64,000 bases of DNA from Eumeta japonica (Eukaryota > Arthropoda > Insecta > Lepidoptera > Psychidae), in NCBI GenBank assembly GCA_005406025.1, contig BGZK01000701.1:62001-126000 (forward strand), given 5' to 3'. How positions within the stretch are numbered: position 1 is the first letter of the stretch; every line of letters begins with the position of its first letter. Positions 23,035 through 35,515 of this stretch are shown one piece after another. A model generated the notes under the pieces. That model saw only the letters and a program-made list of their open reading frames with translations. It was not told where the DNA came from and ran no database searches. The translations under genes and the position numbers were made by a program.

Positions 23035-23520
23035 GACATTATATCGAAGCGTCGACTTAAGACAGAACGCGATTAGGCGCCTCGCATAACGCAGTTAGGC
23101 GGCCTGCATGGGCCGGCCCGTGTAATGTAGCGGGGTAATGGCGCGTGCGACGGCTCGATATTCTTTCACAAGTTTGAAACCGTCCATCCCCGCCGCGCGG
23201 CAACTGCGCGCCAGATGATAAAAGTTTTTATGTTGTACTTATACCTTCGGACCCGCGCGTTACAGTTCGGAAAGTGCGCGGCTGTATGTTCTCTCACTTC
23301 GCCGCTTTCTCTGCTATAAGGTTACTTAATACTCGATGTTACGACCTTAATACGACGCCGACGCCTCCGGCCCGCCGATACGTAAAGGTCCAACGGCCGT
23401 ATTGATTTATCTACTGGCAGCTTTGTGTCTGCCGCGAGTAATTGTTACGGCCTTAGCCCTCGGCCCTCCTTTGTCTTTCACCTAGTGCGAGCGGCGCCGG
23501 CGCTATCTGCGGGATCAGAC
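23035..23520. promoter_or_regulatory. Extended CpG-rich region
   Basis: Several CpG-dense lobes (23040-23230, 23245-23300, 23340-23400, 23440-23520) occur over about 480 bp, one of the longest such regions here. It contains CGGCCCGTGTAATGTAGCGG and TTATAAAAG-like elements but no clear Inr/TATA arrangement and no supported exon. It may be an alternative promoter or enhancer. Confidence 0.35.
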
Positions 23521-25209
23521 GTGTTCTTGGAGCTCTCTTCATATGCTTATCCACGGGATAGATTACTTTGTATTGGAGTAAATTAATTACATTAATGTGG
23601 ACATGTCGCTTATGTACAACTAAGCGTGCATCGATTGTCGTCACTCGTACATAAATGAAATAAAAGGAAATAAAACGTAGTTCATATTGAAATTTAGCAC
23701 CAAACATTGATAGTTTTGTAATGCGTGGTTGGTGTGCTTGCATGGGACGCAAGAGATTTGAATTCATGATTTGATGGCCCGCACGACAAAGAAGTTTTGT
23801 AATTCATCTGCATTGAAAATTATGACTTATTTTAACGATGAAGGGAAACATCGTTAAGAAACCTTTGCATTTGGGAAAATATACATGAAAGTCTTCAACG
23901 ACTTATGTAGATGCCAACGTGCATAGGATCAGCATAAGCGCTCTCGTTTAATAAACTTTCAATTACATATTTTAATTCAATTTAACACGACATATCCTTT
24001 TTATAAAAGACATGTACATGTACTAGGATGTTATACGAATGGCATAAATTATTTATGTGGAATCGTATTGCATGTGGGATGTCAACAAATTTTTCATTCT
24101 GTTCAATGTACATGTACGGCTTATATTTCCAAATCATCTTATTTTTTTATTAATGTAAAAGTATATTAAATTAAACAGCTACTGGTTCAATTAATGGACA
24201 TCTACTTCCGTCAAAACAACATCGATATGGGGGCTTAAAATGTGATCACGATTGGAAATATTAACTCTCTCTATACTTATCGGGGTGTAACTTTTAGGAA
24301 TAGTGAGTGTTTTGTAGAAAACGTTGGTCAATTTTAGGCTCGTTTTTTGTTTAACGATGGTTCCTTTGTTCATCTGATTAAATGTGATAACAAAGTGATA
24401 AATTAACATTTTGGTACATATACTCGAAACAATATAAGAAATCGGACATAGGTGTTTATTAAAATTACGCCTTAAGTGGACTGGCACATATTTCTATGAA
24501 AATGAAAATATATTGTATACAAATGATCTTCTGATAAATTATGCAATGAATTACATTGGTCAATTTCAGAGAACAATAATAAATTATTTGATTCTTTTTA
24601 TCTTTATTTATTTTTATTTCCTTTTACAATAACTTCGACATTGTTAATCAAAATTAATGTGGTTTAAATGTTGTAGTACCTAATCGAGATACAGACGTAA
24701 ATAAACAAAATTGTCAACAATTTGAATTTTTTTTAGATTATTCATTTAAATCAAATCTTTTTCTTTTCTGTTCTTTAGTTTGTGTATGGACTACTTACTG
24801 GATCGGCTAGAACCTTTAATTCGTTATAGAACTTGCCAATAGTAGCTAGCGCAATAAAATTTTATGGGACTTGAAAAGAAACTTTAATTGTAAATATCAT
24901 TTTTAATAAATTGGACTGAGTAGTCATACGCGGGGATGCATGCCTTTGTCGTGATGCTTATTTATATACAGTCTTAATGTACTTTTGTCGCTGTATTCAC
25001 CCTAAACTAATTGTTTGTATATTTTATTTCATTCTATACGTATAAATATATAGAAATGCAATAATATTTACATTGTCGCGCATCATGGACTCACGGCAAG
25101 CGCTTAACGACGGATTCCTTTCCGAGTTTCAATAATAGATGACAATTTTTTACGTAATATGTATACCTGTGATTTCAAATTCGCTTGTATACATAAGGTT
25201 TTCACTGAC

Positions 25210-25375
25210 CGCCTACAGCGGGCTCTCCCGCGATCTTTCTGCCCGGCGCTCGGATGGAGCCCCCGCGCCGATGCGGTGCGGCCCGGATGCTCGCGGACGT
25301 CGTCACAAACGCGGCGAGAGCAGCCGGCGTCGGCGCCGCACGCGCCCTCTGGGTCACGGGGCGAGCGATTGCTTT
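25210..25375. promoter_or_regulatory. GC-rich patch
   Basis: A dense CpG segment (GCGAGAGCAGCCGGCGTCGG and neighbours) opens reading frames in three phases at once, as expected from composition. It lies next to a tRNA-like remnant. Confidence 0.3.
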
Positions 25376-25404
25376 TACTTAAATTAAAACACTCATCGGT
25401 GAAG

Positions 25405-25480
25405 TCGTTCGCGGTCGGCATTCGAATACGGTACCTTCCGTTTCGAAGGCAGCTTTGACCGCTCGGCTACCACTGTCTGC
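25405..25480 (-). repeat. tRNA-derived sequence (SINE head or tRNA relic)
   Basis: The minus strand reads GGTAGCCGAGCGGTCAAAGC (A-box/D-arm like) and ends TACCGTATTCGAATGCCG (B-box/T-arm like, GTATTCGAATG for GGTTCGAATCC). The anticodon stem does not pair and the acceptor arms do not match, so it is not a functional tRNA. A tRNA-derived SINE is the best reading. Confidence 0.45.
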
Positions 25481-25499
25481 GTTTTTATTGTTTGCGTAC

Positions 25500-28100
25500 T
25501 ATGTATCAATAATTTGACTGTACTTTGCTATATCTTCAACGTGGCGTTATGATCTTTTCGTGATTAGGCATGAGGTAAGAAATCCTCATCATCTGCCGCT
25601 TCGCCTACGTCTTCGAGGAGGTGAAAATAGTCGAAATACGCTGATGCAGAAGTGTCGATTTAGTCTCAAGTGAGATTGAAGAGAAGATTTAAAAAAATTA
25701 AAGAATTGGTTATCCTTAAGAAATATGTCTGCAAAACTGATAATTTGTTTTTATTTATTTTTTGCTTATAAGTATTGATTATGCTAAGTTTATCTGTTAA
25801 TAAATTGTAATCTTTTTAAAAGCTCCTATATGATAATTATAATAATTACTTTGTACTTTACTAATGTGTAAAGTAGTTTTGAGTGATATTATTAAATTTA
25901 TAAGCATCAAAGTTAATAATGGAAATCGAAGTCGTTTGCCAAAACGATTTACAATTTAAGGAAAAAAATTGGATATGATATATTTTCAACCATATCTAAG
26001 TTATAAACGAACGTTTTCTTTCTTAACAAAGAAAACGAATACAGATAATAAATTTCCCAATTACAGGAAATTTCCAGTACTGATTTCTATAAATAACGTC
26101 AATTGTAGTATTTTATTTAATTTCCTACCTGTATTAATAATATTGTTGTTATATTATAATTATAGAGCCAACCTCTAGGTGGATTATAACACTATGGTAT
26201 AAAATGGTAAAATTGTTGTTACTTCCAAAATTCCTTTAAATTAATTGTAAAACGAACTTGTTTAAATCACAGTTTATGTTTATGGACAGTCCTCACGTGT
26301 ATGGATAACTTGAACAGGTTAATCCTATACCTTTGGGTTTCATATTAATTTTATTGAAAACGAACCTGTATTAGTGGCTGTTGGAAAAACTGTGTATATT
26401 ACATTGAAAAACTTCTATATTGTTTGATCGATAGTCTTCAAAATTTACGCAACCAAGTGGTTTTTTTTATTATAGATATTTTTATGCAACCCACTTTGTT
26501 TTAACTCTGCACTAGATGACTGTGTAGCATATCAACTTCTATTCCGTTCGACGAATCGTCATAAAAATTCTTATGTATAAAAATATGATCAAGAGAAATA
26601 TTTTGCACTATTTATTTTTTGGACTTCAACGTACACGTCGATCACGATACGGATAAATAAAGGGATTCATAGAATTTCCACTTCGGGCAGAGGGTATATA
26701 CTTTACGGGAATGCTTCCAGCCCGAAAGGGCAGAATAACGTCTGCACGGCCAAATAATAAGTACTTATTAGGGCTTCCTTCATGTTTCAACAATTTTCTT
26801 ATAATTACAATGTATACACAAGTACGCGCTTTAATCAATTTTGTAATCACAATTACCTGTCTTGACAGATTTTTGGTTACAGTTTAAATTGAGACAGATA
26901 ATTCCAATAAATAGATGCTCCGGAAAATCAGTCGATCGTTATTTATAATTTAACGTGAAAGAATGTAAGTGATAACACTTATAGGTACATGAAGAAAGCG
27001 TAGTATCTAACGTTTGATAACAAATCTTCGTGTTTGTTCGAAGTTTTTTTAAAGGAACGTCGAATGAAATAAAATTAAAAGATTATTATACACGTAGACG
27101 AAAGTTTTCATCCGTGAATAAAATTGTTTGTTTATTAAATAGAGATAATTATACGAGGTTTTTATTACCTTTTTTTTTGTATTCATATATAATTTATGCA
27201 AATGATAACTTAAATTGCAATAGTAAAGAAATGAAAACTGTTTTTTAATTGTAACAGCCGTTATTTTAGTAAATGCTTCGCAATTTTTATAAGCTGCTAC
27301 TGTTGATTTTGATCTATATTAACAACGGTTTGTTTGTTATAAAAACAACATTTATTACATTATTCATTCTCTTTGTTTATACAGTATATCTTTAATCTTG
27401 CTTCATTCATAATTTCAAGCTAATGTTTAAACGTAATTTATAAATGAAACAAAAAAAAAGTACATTTTTAAAGGAAAGTGGTAAATGTGTACATTTATTT
27501 TCGAAATAGTTTGTATTTAAGTGTTCATTATAAGACCCCATACTTCAGTATACATAATTTACAAAACACTTATAGAAATAAATTGCATTATATTCCTATT
27601 AAACAGCTTTTATTATTAATTCATAGATTATGAGTGATATTAACTAATAAAAAAAGGAAATAATTTTTAGGTAAAAAGGAAGAGTTTAAAGAAACTTGAA
27701 ACAAATATGAAAATTATCTTTTAACAATTATAAACAAAATAATAATTACCTTAAGAAAATGCCGTAAACATTTATCACACATTCTACTAAGAGAACTATC
27801 GGAATGGAAGTTTTATCAGTATAACTGCATAGCAAAAAAAAATTTAAACCCTTTTTTTTTAATATAGAATTTATTTTGTATCAAATTTAGTGCTCAAGAT
27901 TATTTGAAGAAGAGGTACACATGTGAATGCGCTTTGTCTACAAGCAAAAGATACAGGAATTCAGGTAGGATAGGTAAGAGGTTAACACATTTTAAAAGAA
28001 AACAAAATAAATTATAATCAAAAAAACTTTATTGAAAATGAATTATGGTCATATTTATATTGCATTTTTACTACTCACAATACACGCCGGTGGATATTCA
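25500..28100. other. AT-rich non-coding stretch
   Basis: Mostly low-complexity AT-rich DNA. A slightly GC-richer block lies at 26630-26770 (contains GATACGGATAAATAAAGGG), possibly regulatory. I saw no RNA gene, LINE fragment or exon. Confidence 0.5.
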
Positions 28101-28154
28101 ACTTTCGCTGAACGTAAAATATCTACGAGATGAACCATAAGGACAGCTGTGGGG

Positions 28155-28640
28155 GTCCGATTGTCGTATAAATGTTGTCGCGCCGAACAACCGGCGGGCG
28201 CCGCGGAGCACGCCGGGGCCGGGCGCGGGCGCGGGGCGGTCGTCGCGAGCGCGGTAAACACAGCGCCGGGCCTAGGGCGGGCGGGCGGCGCAGCTGCGGC
28301 GGCGGCGGTCGGGCGGCGACTGGCGGCGGGCGGCGCACCGCGCGCGCCACGCACGAGGCGGGCGTACGCACCGCACGCAGCGCAGCCGCGGCCAATCGCG
28401 TGCGTGCGCCGCCGGCACTCCCCGACACCCGCGCGCCCCGCGCTGCTACCTCACAATCGATGCCCTATATTGCATTAATTATTTAGGAAACACGCAATAA
28501 GATAACGGGAGGTGGCAGATAAGGGATCTTCGCGCGTGATCAAATAAATCATCGTCCTGTGCGTGGCGAGCAGCAGCCGCGTGCTGGCCGCGCGCCGGCC
28601 GCGCGCGCCCGCGCCCGCGCCGCCGGCCGGGCGCTGTCAT
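28155..28640. promoter_or_regulatory. Two-lobed CpG island
   Basis: This is the strongest CpG island in the window. Lobe 1 (28180-28450) and lobe 2 (28555-28640) consist mainly of GCG/CGG words; between them is an AT-rich core (28455-28545) with TTGCATTAATTATTTAGG and a GATA-type site GCAGATAAGG. Long antiparallel frames through the lobes are Ala/Arg/Pro-rich artefacts of composition. No splice-bounded exon was identified. It could be an alternative promoter of the host gene or a strong enhancer; which is not decidable here. Confidence 0.45.
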
Positions 28641-29439
28641 CTGTTCATTGTTTACATACCGTCTGCATTTCCGCATTTACGTGCTCCGAATTTATATTGA
28701 GAGTGATACGAATAGTGTATGAGAAATATGGCATAACACATTTAATGTACTAGATTTCTAAAAAGTTCTTAGTTATAACATTTTAAATATATTTAAATTA
28801 CATATTTTTAATTTTAATTTTATTCTTTTGAATTTTATGTAAGGTTATACAAAATAGTGCAAAGATTTCCTGTATCAAACATTTTACGTTAGTAGACGTT
28901 TAAAATCATGTCGAGTTTTATCACATAGAATAAAAAATGAGAATCAATTTGACTTTCTCATATAGTACGAGTAAAAACCCTCATCAAGAAATTGCAATTA
29001 GGAAATACAACTTTTGGGCCCTTGTATTATTTTTATAATTTTAACAACCGTGTTTCATGCAATACATAAAATTGCACTTAAGACTAAATGCAATAACTCG
29101 TTATTTTTAAGTAACGCAAGAAATATTATTTGATCTTTTAAAGATGTAGATAGTACACATACTTTGTTTTGACGTTTTGCTTTTGTATAATGTGCATTTC
29201 CATCGAAAGTACTTCATCTAAATACCATGCCTTCATCTATATACATTTATGCAAGATGCCCTTTTTTATATTGTTGCGGCATACCTATATTCGCCAAACT
29301 CAATCAGCCAAAATTATTTTGACCTTTTTTTTTAATTAACTTTTTTCATTTTTGAGATTTTTAAGATGCTGATAGTACAGTAGAGATGACGATCCTACAG
29401 CGACATCGTGATGATATCATAATGTCAAGAGTTGATAAG

Positions 29440-29560
29440 GTGATCGTCCCGACTGAATCTCGTGATCTCGGGCACCTCCGTTCTTCGGAAGGCAGACACG
29501 TGAGTACGTCAGGCATACGGGCGATATCGACTGGGGTTGTATCAGTCGCAATTTATAATT
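29440..29560 (+). repeat. Possible dispersed repeat fragment
   Basis: ATCTCGTGATCTCGGGCACC with TTCGGAAGGCAGACACGTGAG resembles a motif of lepidopteran retroelement 3' regions. Only this motif supports the call. Confidence 0.3.
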
Positions 29561-29837
29561 TACAAAATTTATAAAATGGACGATTACAAATATAAAATTT
29601 TTGTCATAAATAAATTATCATAAATCTTTATATATATCACATTCTCAAAATGACTATCATTCTATATAGGCGCACAAAATATATTTTATGCGCAATTTTA
29701 ACAATAATAGAATAGAAAGACGCCACTTTAATACAAATTCATGAATTTAAACCGAAATACACACCTTCTACTCGCGTATTAGTCTTTTTGTTTTGGTGAA
29801 AATAAGATACGTCGTTTTGCAGTTTTGTGTAGATCGT

Positions 29838-29987
29838 ATCGGTAGTATGCTAAAGAAGAGTCGAATTATGAGCACACAGCATCGAGGAGCTTACATGAAA
29901 CGATTGATGAAAATCGGTGAGGCGAGAGAGATATGAAAAGACTCTACCATTTGAAAATCTGTGGTTACTGTCTTCCCTTTTGGGTAA
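29838..29987 (+). mobile_element. LINE family A, C-terminal relic
   Basis: One plus-strand frame gives KKSRIMSTQHRGAYMKRLMK, then IGEAREI, a stop, KDSTI, a stop, KSVVTVFPFG and a final stop. This is the C-terminal end of the same LINE family as 58820-59690 (consensus R-x-A-C-M-K-R-x-M-x-V-x-E-A-R, then W-x-S-V-V-x-x-x-P). Two TGA codons interrupt the frame. Confidence 0.7.
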
Positions 29988-30359
29988 TAAGCTTACAGTT
30001 TATAAGTATTATAATTTCGCTGCGAACTTCTATCACTCCGAACCCATGAATTCTCCGCACAAATCTGTTCTACTAGAATGGAGAAATGGAAAAAAAAAGA
30101 AAACAATATTCATAACATGCCACTTTTGGCGAATGTTGTAGTGAAACAAATTGAGACGCCCGCGTTCGTGACCTTCCCTTGTGTTCATTGTTTAATTAAG
30201 CGGAATTAATGTCACAGCTCAACAACAAGCGTAACTGATACTGTATCAAATTTATGCTTATGCATTTTAATAAAGCTAGGAACATTTTTTCCTTTGCCCA
30301 TAAAAAGGTAGGAAGCGGCAAAAAATGATACACATTACTCACGGTGCAGAGCTTTAATA

Positions 30360-30425
30360 CAAAGCAGACATCCGGCCCTGCCCCCCGGGGCCCGCGCCCC
30401 TGTCCCCTGTCCCCCGACCCCTCTC
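30360..30425. promoter_or_regulatory. C/G-rich patch
   Basis: GCCCTGCCCCCCGGGGCCCG followed by repeated CCCCTGTCCCC. It is C-rich on the plus strand rather than CpG-rich, unlike the other islands. No function can be assigned. Confidence 0.25.
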
Positions 30426-30944
30426 GGTTTAATATTGAAAAAGGGAAAAGAAAGTAATTTAGTCCGCCTCTCTAATTTACAGGGCAGGTCTCTGTCTTGG
30501 CTCGTTTCGCGATATGATTGACTCGGCCCGCCTCGCTCCAGTACTAAATTTGTGTTTTCCGAAACGTCCACTTTGAACTGAATACAATTAGAAACCGTTA
30601 AATGCCTTCGATGAATTGAAAATAACAAAATGTGACAGACGATTACGCGATAGCATAACGCTAATGACTGTACAATGTTTTCGAAATGCATCACAAAATG
30701 AAAAGGCCAAAGAAGTTGTCAAGATCATTATAGATTAAAGCGTTTGCTAACTAGTACACGAAATTATATCGATTGCTTAAAATATCATAATAATTTTCTT
30801 ATGAGTAATTGATGTTACAGATATAAAGCTGTTTATTAAATTACCATTGCGTTTTAATCAACGTAATTAAGCTCTCATCACTGCTTCTCTTATTAGTATT
30901 CCCCTTTAATAAACTAAGCATTTCAGGATCTACTTATTTCGGGA

Positions 30945-31090
30945 TTGGCGACGGAGGCTCGGGGACAAAGGAGGCGATCCTCGTTGTAGGTCTTAGGTAC
31001 GCGTTCCAAACCCTATCTGCGGCCATCCAATGCGGCCACGCTGCTAGCATAATAGGGAGTTTTGGAACAGGTCAAACCAGAGGTTGATTA
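30945..31090. other. Unassigned GC-balanced segment, possible retroelement relic
   Basis: GGCGACGGAGGCTCGGGGAC through GCGGCCACGCTGCTAGC stands out from AT-rich flanks with coding-like composition. Neither strand gives an uninterrupted or recognisable protein. Confidence 0.25.
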
Positions 31091-31424
31091 TTTGTAATAT
31101 GAAGTTAATTATATTAATTTTTTTCTTTAATTATATATTTTATTGTAATAAATAATTTAGTTAAATTGTTTAACTATTATTGTTTTATGGTGTATTTATG
31201 GTGTACATTTCACAAAATAATTATCAATTTGATTTTTGTTAACTTATTATTTCAATCTTTGCATATAGGGTATAATATTAAAGAATGAAATATATTTTAT
31301 TCATAAGATTTTAACATAATTGATATGTTTAATTAGCATTGAAGTCAATATTATAAAATTTAGTCGAAGGATGTCTCTCTGAGGTTCACTCAAATTTATA
31401 TGATTCTTAGTCTATAGTTATATG

Positions 31425-31449
31425 TATATATATATATATATATATATTA
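31425..31449. repeat. (TA)n microsatellite
   Basis: A pure TA run. Confidence 0.95.
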
Positions 31450-31589
31450 TTAGTTATTTATATTATATATGACATAGAAATCTTATTAAATAAATAAAAC
31501 AAACAGCTTTTCGTGTTTGAAATGTATGCACAAAGATTCTTTCATATATTTAGTAAAGTACGAATCATATTAAAGTTATGAATTGGTAT

Positions 31590-31790
31590 ACACTCCTACG
31601 ACAGGGACTCGCTCCACTGCCGGCGAACGAGTTCGTCGCAGTGATAATCGCCGAGTTAGGCCGGAGCGTCCTGTCGTCGCCGGCTCCCCCGTCGTTTCGT
31701 CTGTTTTATTTTTAAACACCGGAACGTAAGCCGATCTCCTTCGCGTCCACCATCGCCCGCGCGCAGAAGCATTCTCCTGTAACGTTACGC
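31590..31790. promoter_or_regulatory. GC-rich patch with unrecognised minus-strand frame
   Basis: A CpG-rich block lies inside a 111-codon minus-strand frame (31576-31911) encoding a very basic stretch (RGRWWTRRRSAYVPVF). The protein matches nothing I know. The frame extends into AT-rich flanks without change of phase, but there are no clear splice sites. I favour a regulatory patch; a lineage-specific exon or LINE end is possible. Confidence 0.3.
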
Positions 31791-32107
31791 GTGATATTGG
31801 GACTATATGAAGGTGTTTGTCGCAGCTTGACAGACTAAAGGATGGATGAGCGATCCGAATAGAACGGAGGCTAAATACAAAAATAGCAAATGAAAATAAC
31901 ACTGTATCCAAAATACATAAATTTATTTAAAATTCTTTTATTTCTTATCCACAGGAACATGATCGCGGAAGAAACATCAAACGCTCCTGTATCCTTCTTT
32001 TCGTATAGAATGAATAATCGTTAGTGTTCCATGCAAATAAGTGATAATACCATACATAGATATACAGACGACTCAAGACAAAACATTAATTTTAATCAAA
32101 TAAATAA

Positions 32108-32185
32108 AGGCGAAAGTGGGAATCGAACCCACGACCCCAGCGCGATTTATAGAATCACTCTCGTGTTAGTTCGCTTGTCACAGCT
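32108..32185 (-). repeat. tRNA-like pseudogene or SINE fragment
   Basis: On the minus strand GTCGTGGGTTCGATTCCCAC forms a perfect T arm (GTGGG/CCCAC) with an intact B box, followed by TTTCGCC. Upstream, GTGAT and ATCGC can form a 5-bp anticodon stem around TCTATAA, but position 33 is C and the 5' acceptor strand does not pair with the 3' end. It is probably a tRNA pseudogene or SINE head. Confidence 0.5.
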
Positions 32186-33206
32186 TATTGTCTTTGCATC
32201 TACATGACGAAAAAACTTAAAACATGGTAGATATACTTACAGAGACATTTTACCTCTGGAGGTAATCCAATCACGGATATAAAGAGTAAATAGAATGGTC
32301 CGACTTGAAGTGCTGTGGCGCACTTCGAGTGGACCGTCGCCGGACACTTCAATATTAACTTCTGGCTCTAGACCACCTTATATAAAATGAAAATAACGAT
32401 TACATGTATCAATTTTTTGATGGGTATTTTTATTGTTCTAAAGCTCATTTCGAATAACGATAGACGATCGTAATTAACCACTAGAACAGGCAGCGCGAGA
32501 ATCAATTATCAAATATCTAAATGAAATTTTAATGTTTTTTTCCAAAAGCAAAACCTTTTCTGTTAGGTACGGCCGCGTGTCTCCTTCGACTTTGACGCTT
32601 AATGTGTCTGTGTGTGAATTATCGCAAAAGTTATAGTTACAACTGAATATTGGAATAGTAATTATTATTTTTTTAAATTTTCATTTATATATTCACGCTT
32701 ATTTCCCGGAAGGGTAAGTAGATTTCACAAATCTCCAAATGGTACAACCTTTCCATATCTTTATAGACATCCGTTTCATTGATATCCATCAATTGTTACA
32801 TGTAAACTCATCGGTTTCGGTTTGCTTAAAATTTAGCCTTTCATTAATATGCCACCAATTTCCCTTAAATATTTAGTTCAAAATTGGTTCTTTAAGTTTA
32901 ATATTTTTTGATTTTCAGGACTACTTTTTCTATTTCATGGATCTTAAGACAGAATCTATTATGCTGACTGACATTTCTGACTGAGAAGTGGAGACTTGGA
33001 AATCATTTTGAAAATTGGTAACTATTTTTTTAATTAAAAGCTTACACTTATTTCTCAAAGATTCTAAGGCAAACATTTCTGTTTAGTATCTTTGGTCACT
33101 AAGATTTTCAGTATCTCACTAGGTTTACTGACTATCATCATTTTTTTAGATCCGGCTCGTTCGTTTCATGTGATTAAAATTTTCTAACTAATATAACTAT
33201 TAAGGG

Positions 33207-33410
33207 ACTTATGATAAATAAAAAATTAACATTTGCTTTGTTGGTGTTCAATATATGTCAATCCTATCGAATCAATATTCAATTCTTTAGACAGAGATTT
33301 GTACTGGAAAAACAGATTCGAGGATCGGCGATGGGTTGCATGCTGGATGTTAATGCATATTGCAGGCAAGCGTCTAAATATAAATTTCCGAGAATTAACA
33401 CCTCACGCAA
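33207..33410 (+). mobile_element. TIR element copy without the LINE (empty paralogue)
   Basis: GGTGTTCAATATATGTCAAT, GAATCAATATTCAATTC, AGAGATTTG and then the arm GATGGGTTGCATGCTGGATG (core to 33375) and AGAATTAACACCTCAC follow the order of the split element at 4979-6446. The copy reads straight through the point where the other copy carries the LINE. Only one terminal arm is recognisable. Confidence 0.7.
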
Positions 33411-33419
33411 CATAATAAT

Positions 33420-35400
33420 TAACTCACTTTACAATTCAATTGTTGCATCATTTTTTAAGTCAGCTCGTTGTCTTTTACTGCTACTTCTATAGAATTTTTA
33501 GAGGCACTCAGGATACAAAAGATATTATATAATAAACTCAACTGTATCAATTCTATGTAATAGTTTAATCTGTCATGCTCAACATTCACTACTATAAAGA
33601 TAAAGTATGGGAACTAAATTCTGAAGGAAATATCTATATATTACATGTTTATTTTTCACTCTTATTTTTAATTTTAATTATAAATAGCAATATAATTATA
33701 AATATTTCAAAACCCTTGACGCATGCAGTCTAATTCTTTTACTTAAAATTATTTGCTCTAACTTAAAAAGGGAATTATTATCTCTATTATGAAAAAGACC
33801 CCAAATAAAACTTTCTGAACACTAATATCCTCGCAGAAGTAACAGGAATAATACATAATAATATGCCTATAATATTATAGTGCGGACTCTAGTTATGTAG
33901 TCGGCGGTAGATAGAGCGCGTGATCCTCGAAACATTGAATGAAACTCGTGTGGGCAGAGGAGGCGATTAAACTTATATGGGTGTTTGAAGTTAGGAGTCG
34001 TTTTATGGGTTGAATGACTTTCCATGCATTTTGTGAGCCTAAAGGGATTTTGTTCGAAAGAGTTGCATTTATTTGTATAGATGAATTATTATGTCGTAAG
34101 CTTTCATTGAACGACGTTACACTTTCGGAACACGAATCACGTCATTGGCACCACTAAAGTAAAACTAAACGTATATGAATAAAATTACTGTCACAATAAT
34201 AAAAATTAATTAAATTAAATATCAAAATTAAAAAGTAAAATTATTACACAATGTATTATTGCATGCACATACCTCACGACGGGCTGTACTTAAAGATAAA
34301 TAAGTAAAAGTAAAGGTAAGATTTCATTGTGTGGATAACCTGTCTTTTACAGATTTCGTTTAATCGTTGCATTTTTTATTTTGGTGCAACTCGCCGTAAT
34401 AATTAAAACCAGACTGTGATTATTTAAAGTTACTTATAAGACTACAGGTTGTACGCTTTGTATCTATATAAAATAATCAGAGAAGTGGGAGTGAAACTCG
34501 CGTATCGAGGGTTCTGTATATATCTAGAAATAATCTGAATAAATGTAATTATAAATTATTAAGGGGATCAATAAGCGTTTTATTTTAAATCAGGTGTATG
34601 TTTTCAGGTACTATTTAATCTTCTATTCATGCTAATTATTGTAGATTTGTTGGCTTACTAACTTTGAGGGTCAAAGAAAATGGCATTACCTCACATAATT
34701 TAAAGAATAAACAATGAAAAAAAGTATCGCTTAAAATAAATGGATACACATTACTTCAACATTCAAAGCCAACGTAGAATTTGAATGAAACTCCTTAAAA
34801 TAGGCTATCCAGTACTCACGAGACCGTTGGACCTATTGGTTTTCGATGTGATTAAGCAAAACGTTTTACAAGTATTTTCTTTTCGCGAATATTTTCCACT
34901 TTTCGCGGAAATTTAAGTTAGAACTTTCGTTTAGGTTTTTATGTAAGCTGCAAATGACGTTCTACTTTTCGTATTAATTTAAAATGGCTTTTATATTATC
35001 AATTACAAACTTATAAATATACACATATTTGTATTTCTCTTAAGAAGTCTTTTCGTTTAATACTGATGTGTGACGTGATACAATAGACAAAAGTTATTTT
35101 CTAAAAATTTTAATTTGCACCATAAAATTAAACTATTTTATTTCCGCTATAGCTCTTCCATTGTCACCTAAATCTGTACATGATTAAATTCCATTTTTTT
35201 AGTGCAGTTCTTGTGTTTTTGTTTTCGGTTTTAATCACCCCACTGTTAAGGCGTACCCTCTCAGATTTTTTATTTTAGATCGAGGGGTTTGAATATAAAA
35301 CCTTCCGCACTTAACCAGTGCAGTTTAGGGAATGCTAACAACTGTTATCAATAATACGTTCATAACATTCAGCATCGACGGTTACATTTAATTAAACGAG
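33420..35400. other. AT-rich non-coding stretch
   Basis: Nothing recognisable, apart from a GC-moderate block around 33890-34000 (GGTAGATAGAGCGCGTGATCC) that might be regulatory. Confidence 0.5.
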
Positions 35401-35424
35401 TGGTCTAATCTGAGATATGTTGAT

Positions 35425-35515
35425 GCACTAATTAAAAAAGAGCTTTGAAAGACGGACAGATAGACAGACACGTGAGTGATCCTAAAATGATGCCGTTTTT
35501 GATCAGCTATACGGA
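35425..35515 (+). repeat. Dispersed repeat end fragment
   Basis: GACGGACAGATAGACAGACA then CGTGAGTGATCCTAAAATGA is the typical 3' portion of the lepidopteran 'ACGGACAGACAGACA...AGGGTTCCG' element group. Confidence 0.45.

Noticed and set aside
25405..25480. Functional tRNA gene
   Set aside because: A- and B-box-like parts are present but the anticodon and acceptor stems do not pair.
28055..28486. Four overlapping Ala/Arg/Pro-rich frames on both strands
   Set aside because: Extreme GC composition removes stops in all phases; the peptides are compositional artefacts.
30335..30694. 119-aa minus-strand frame
   Set aside because: It mixes AT-rich and GC-rich DNA, has no domain and no splice signals; probably chance.
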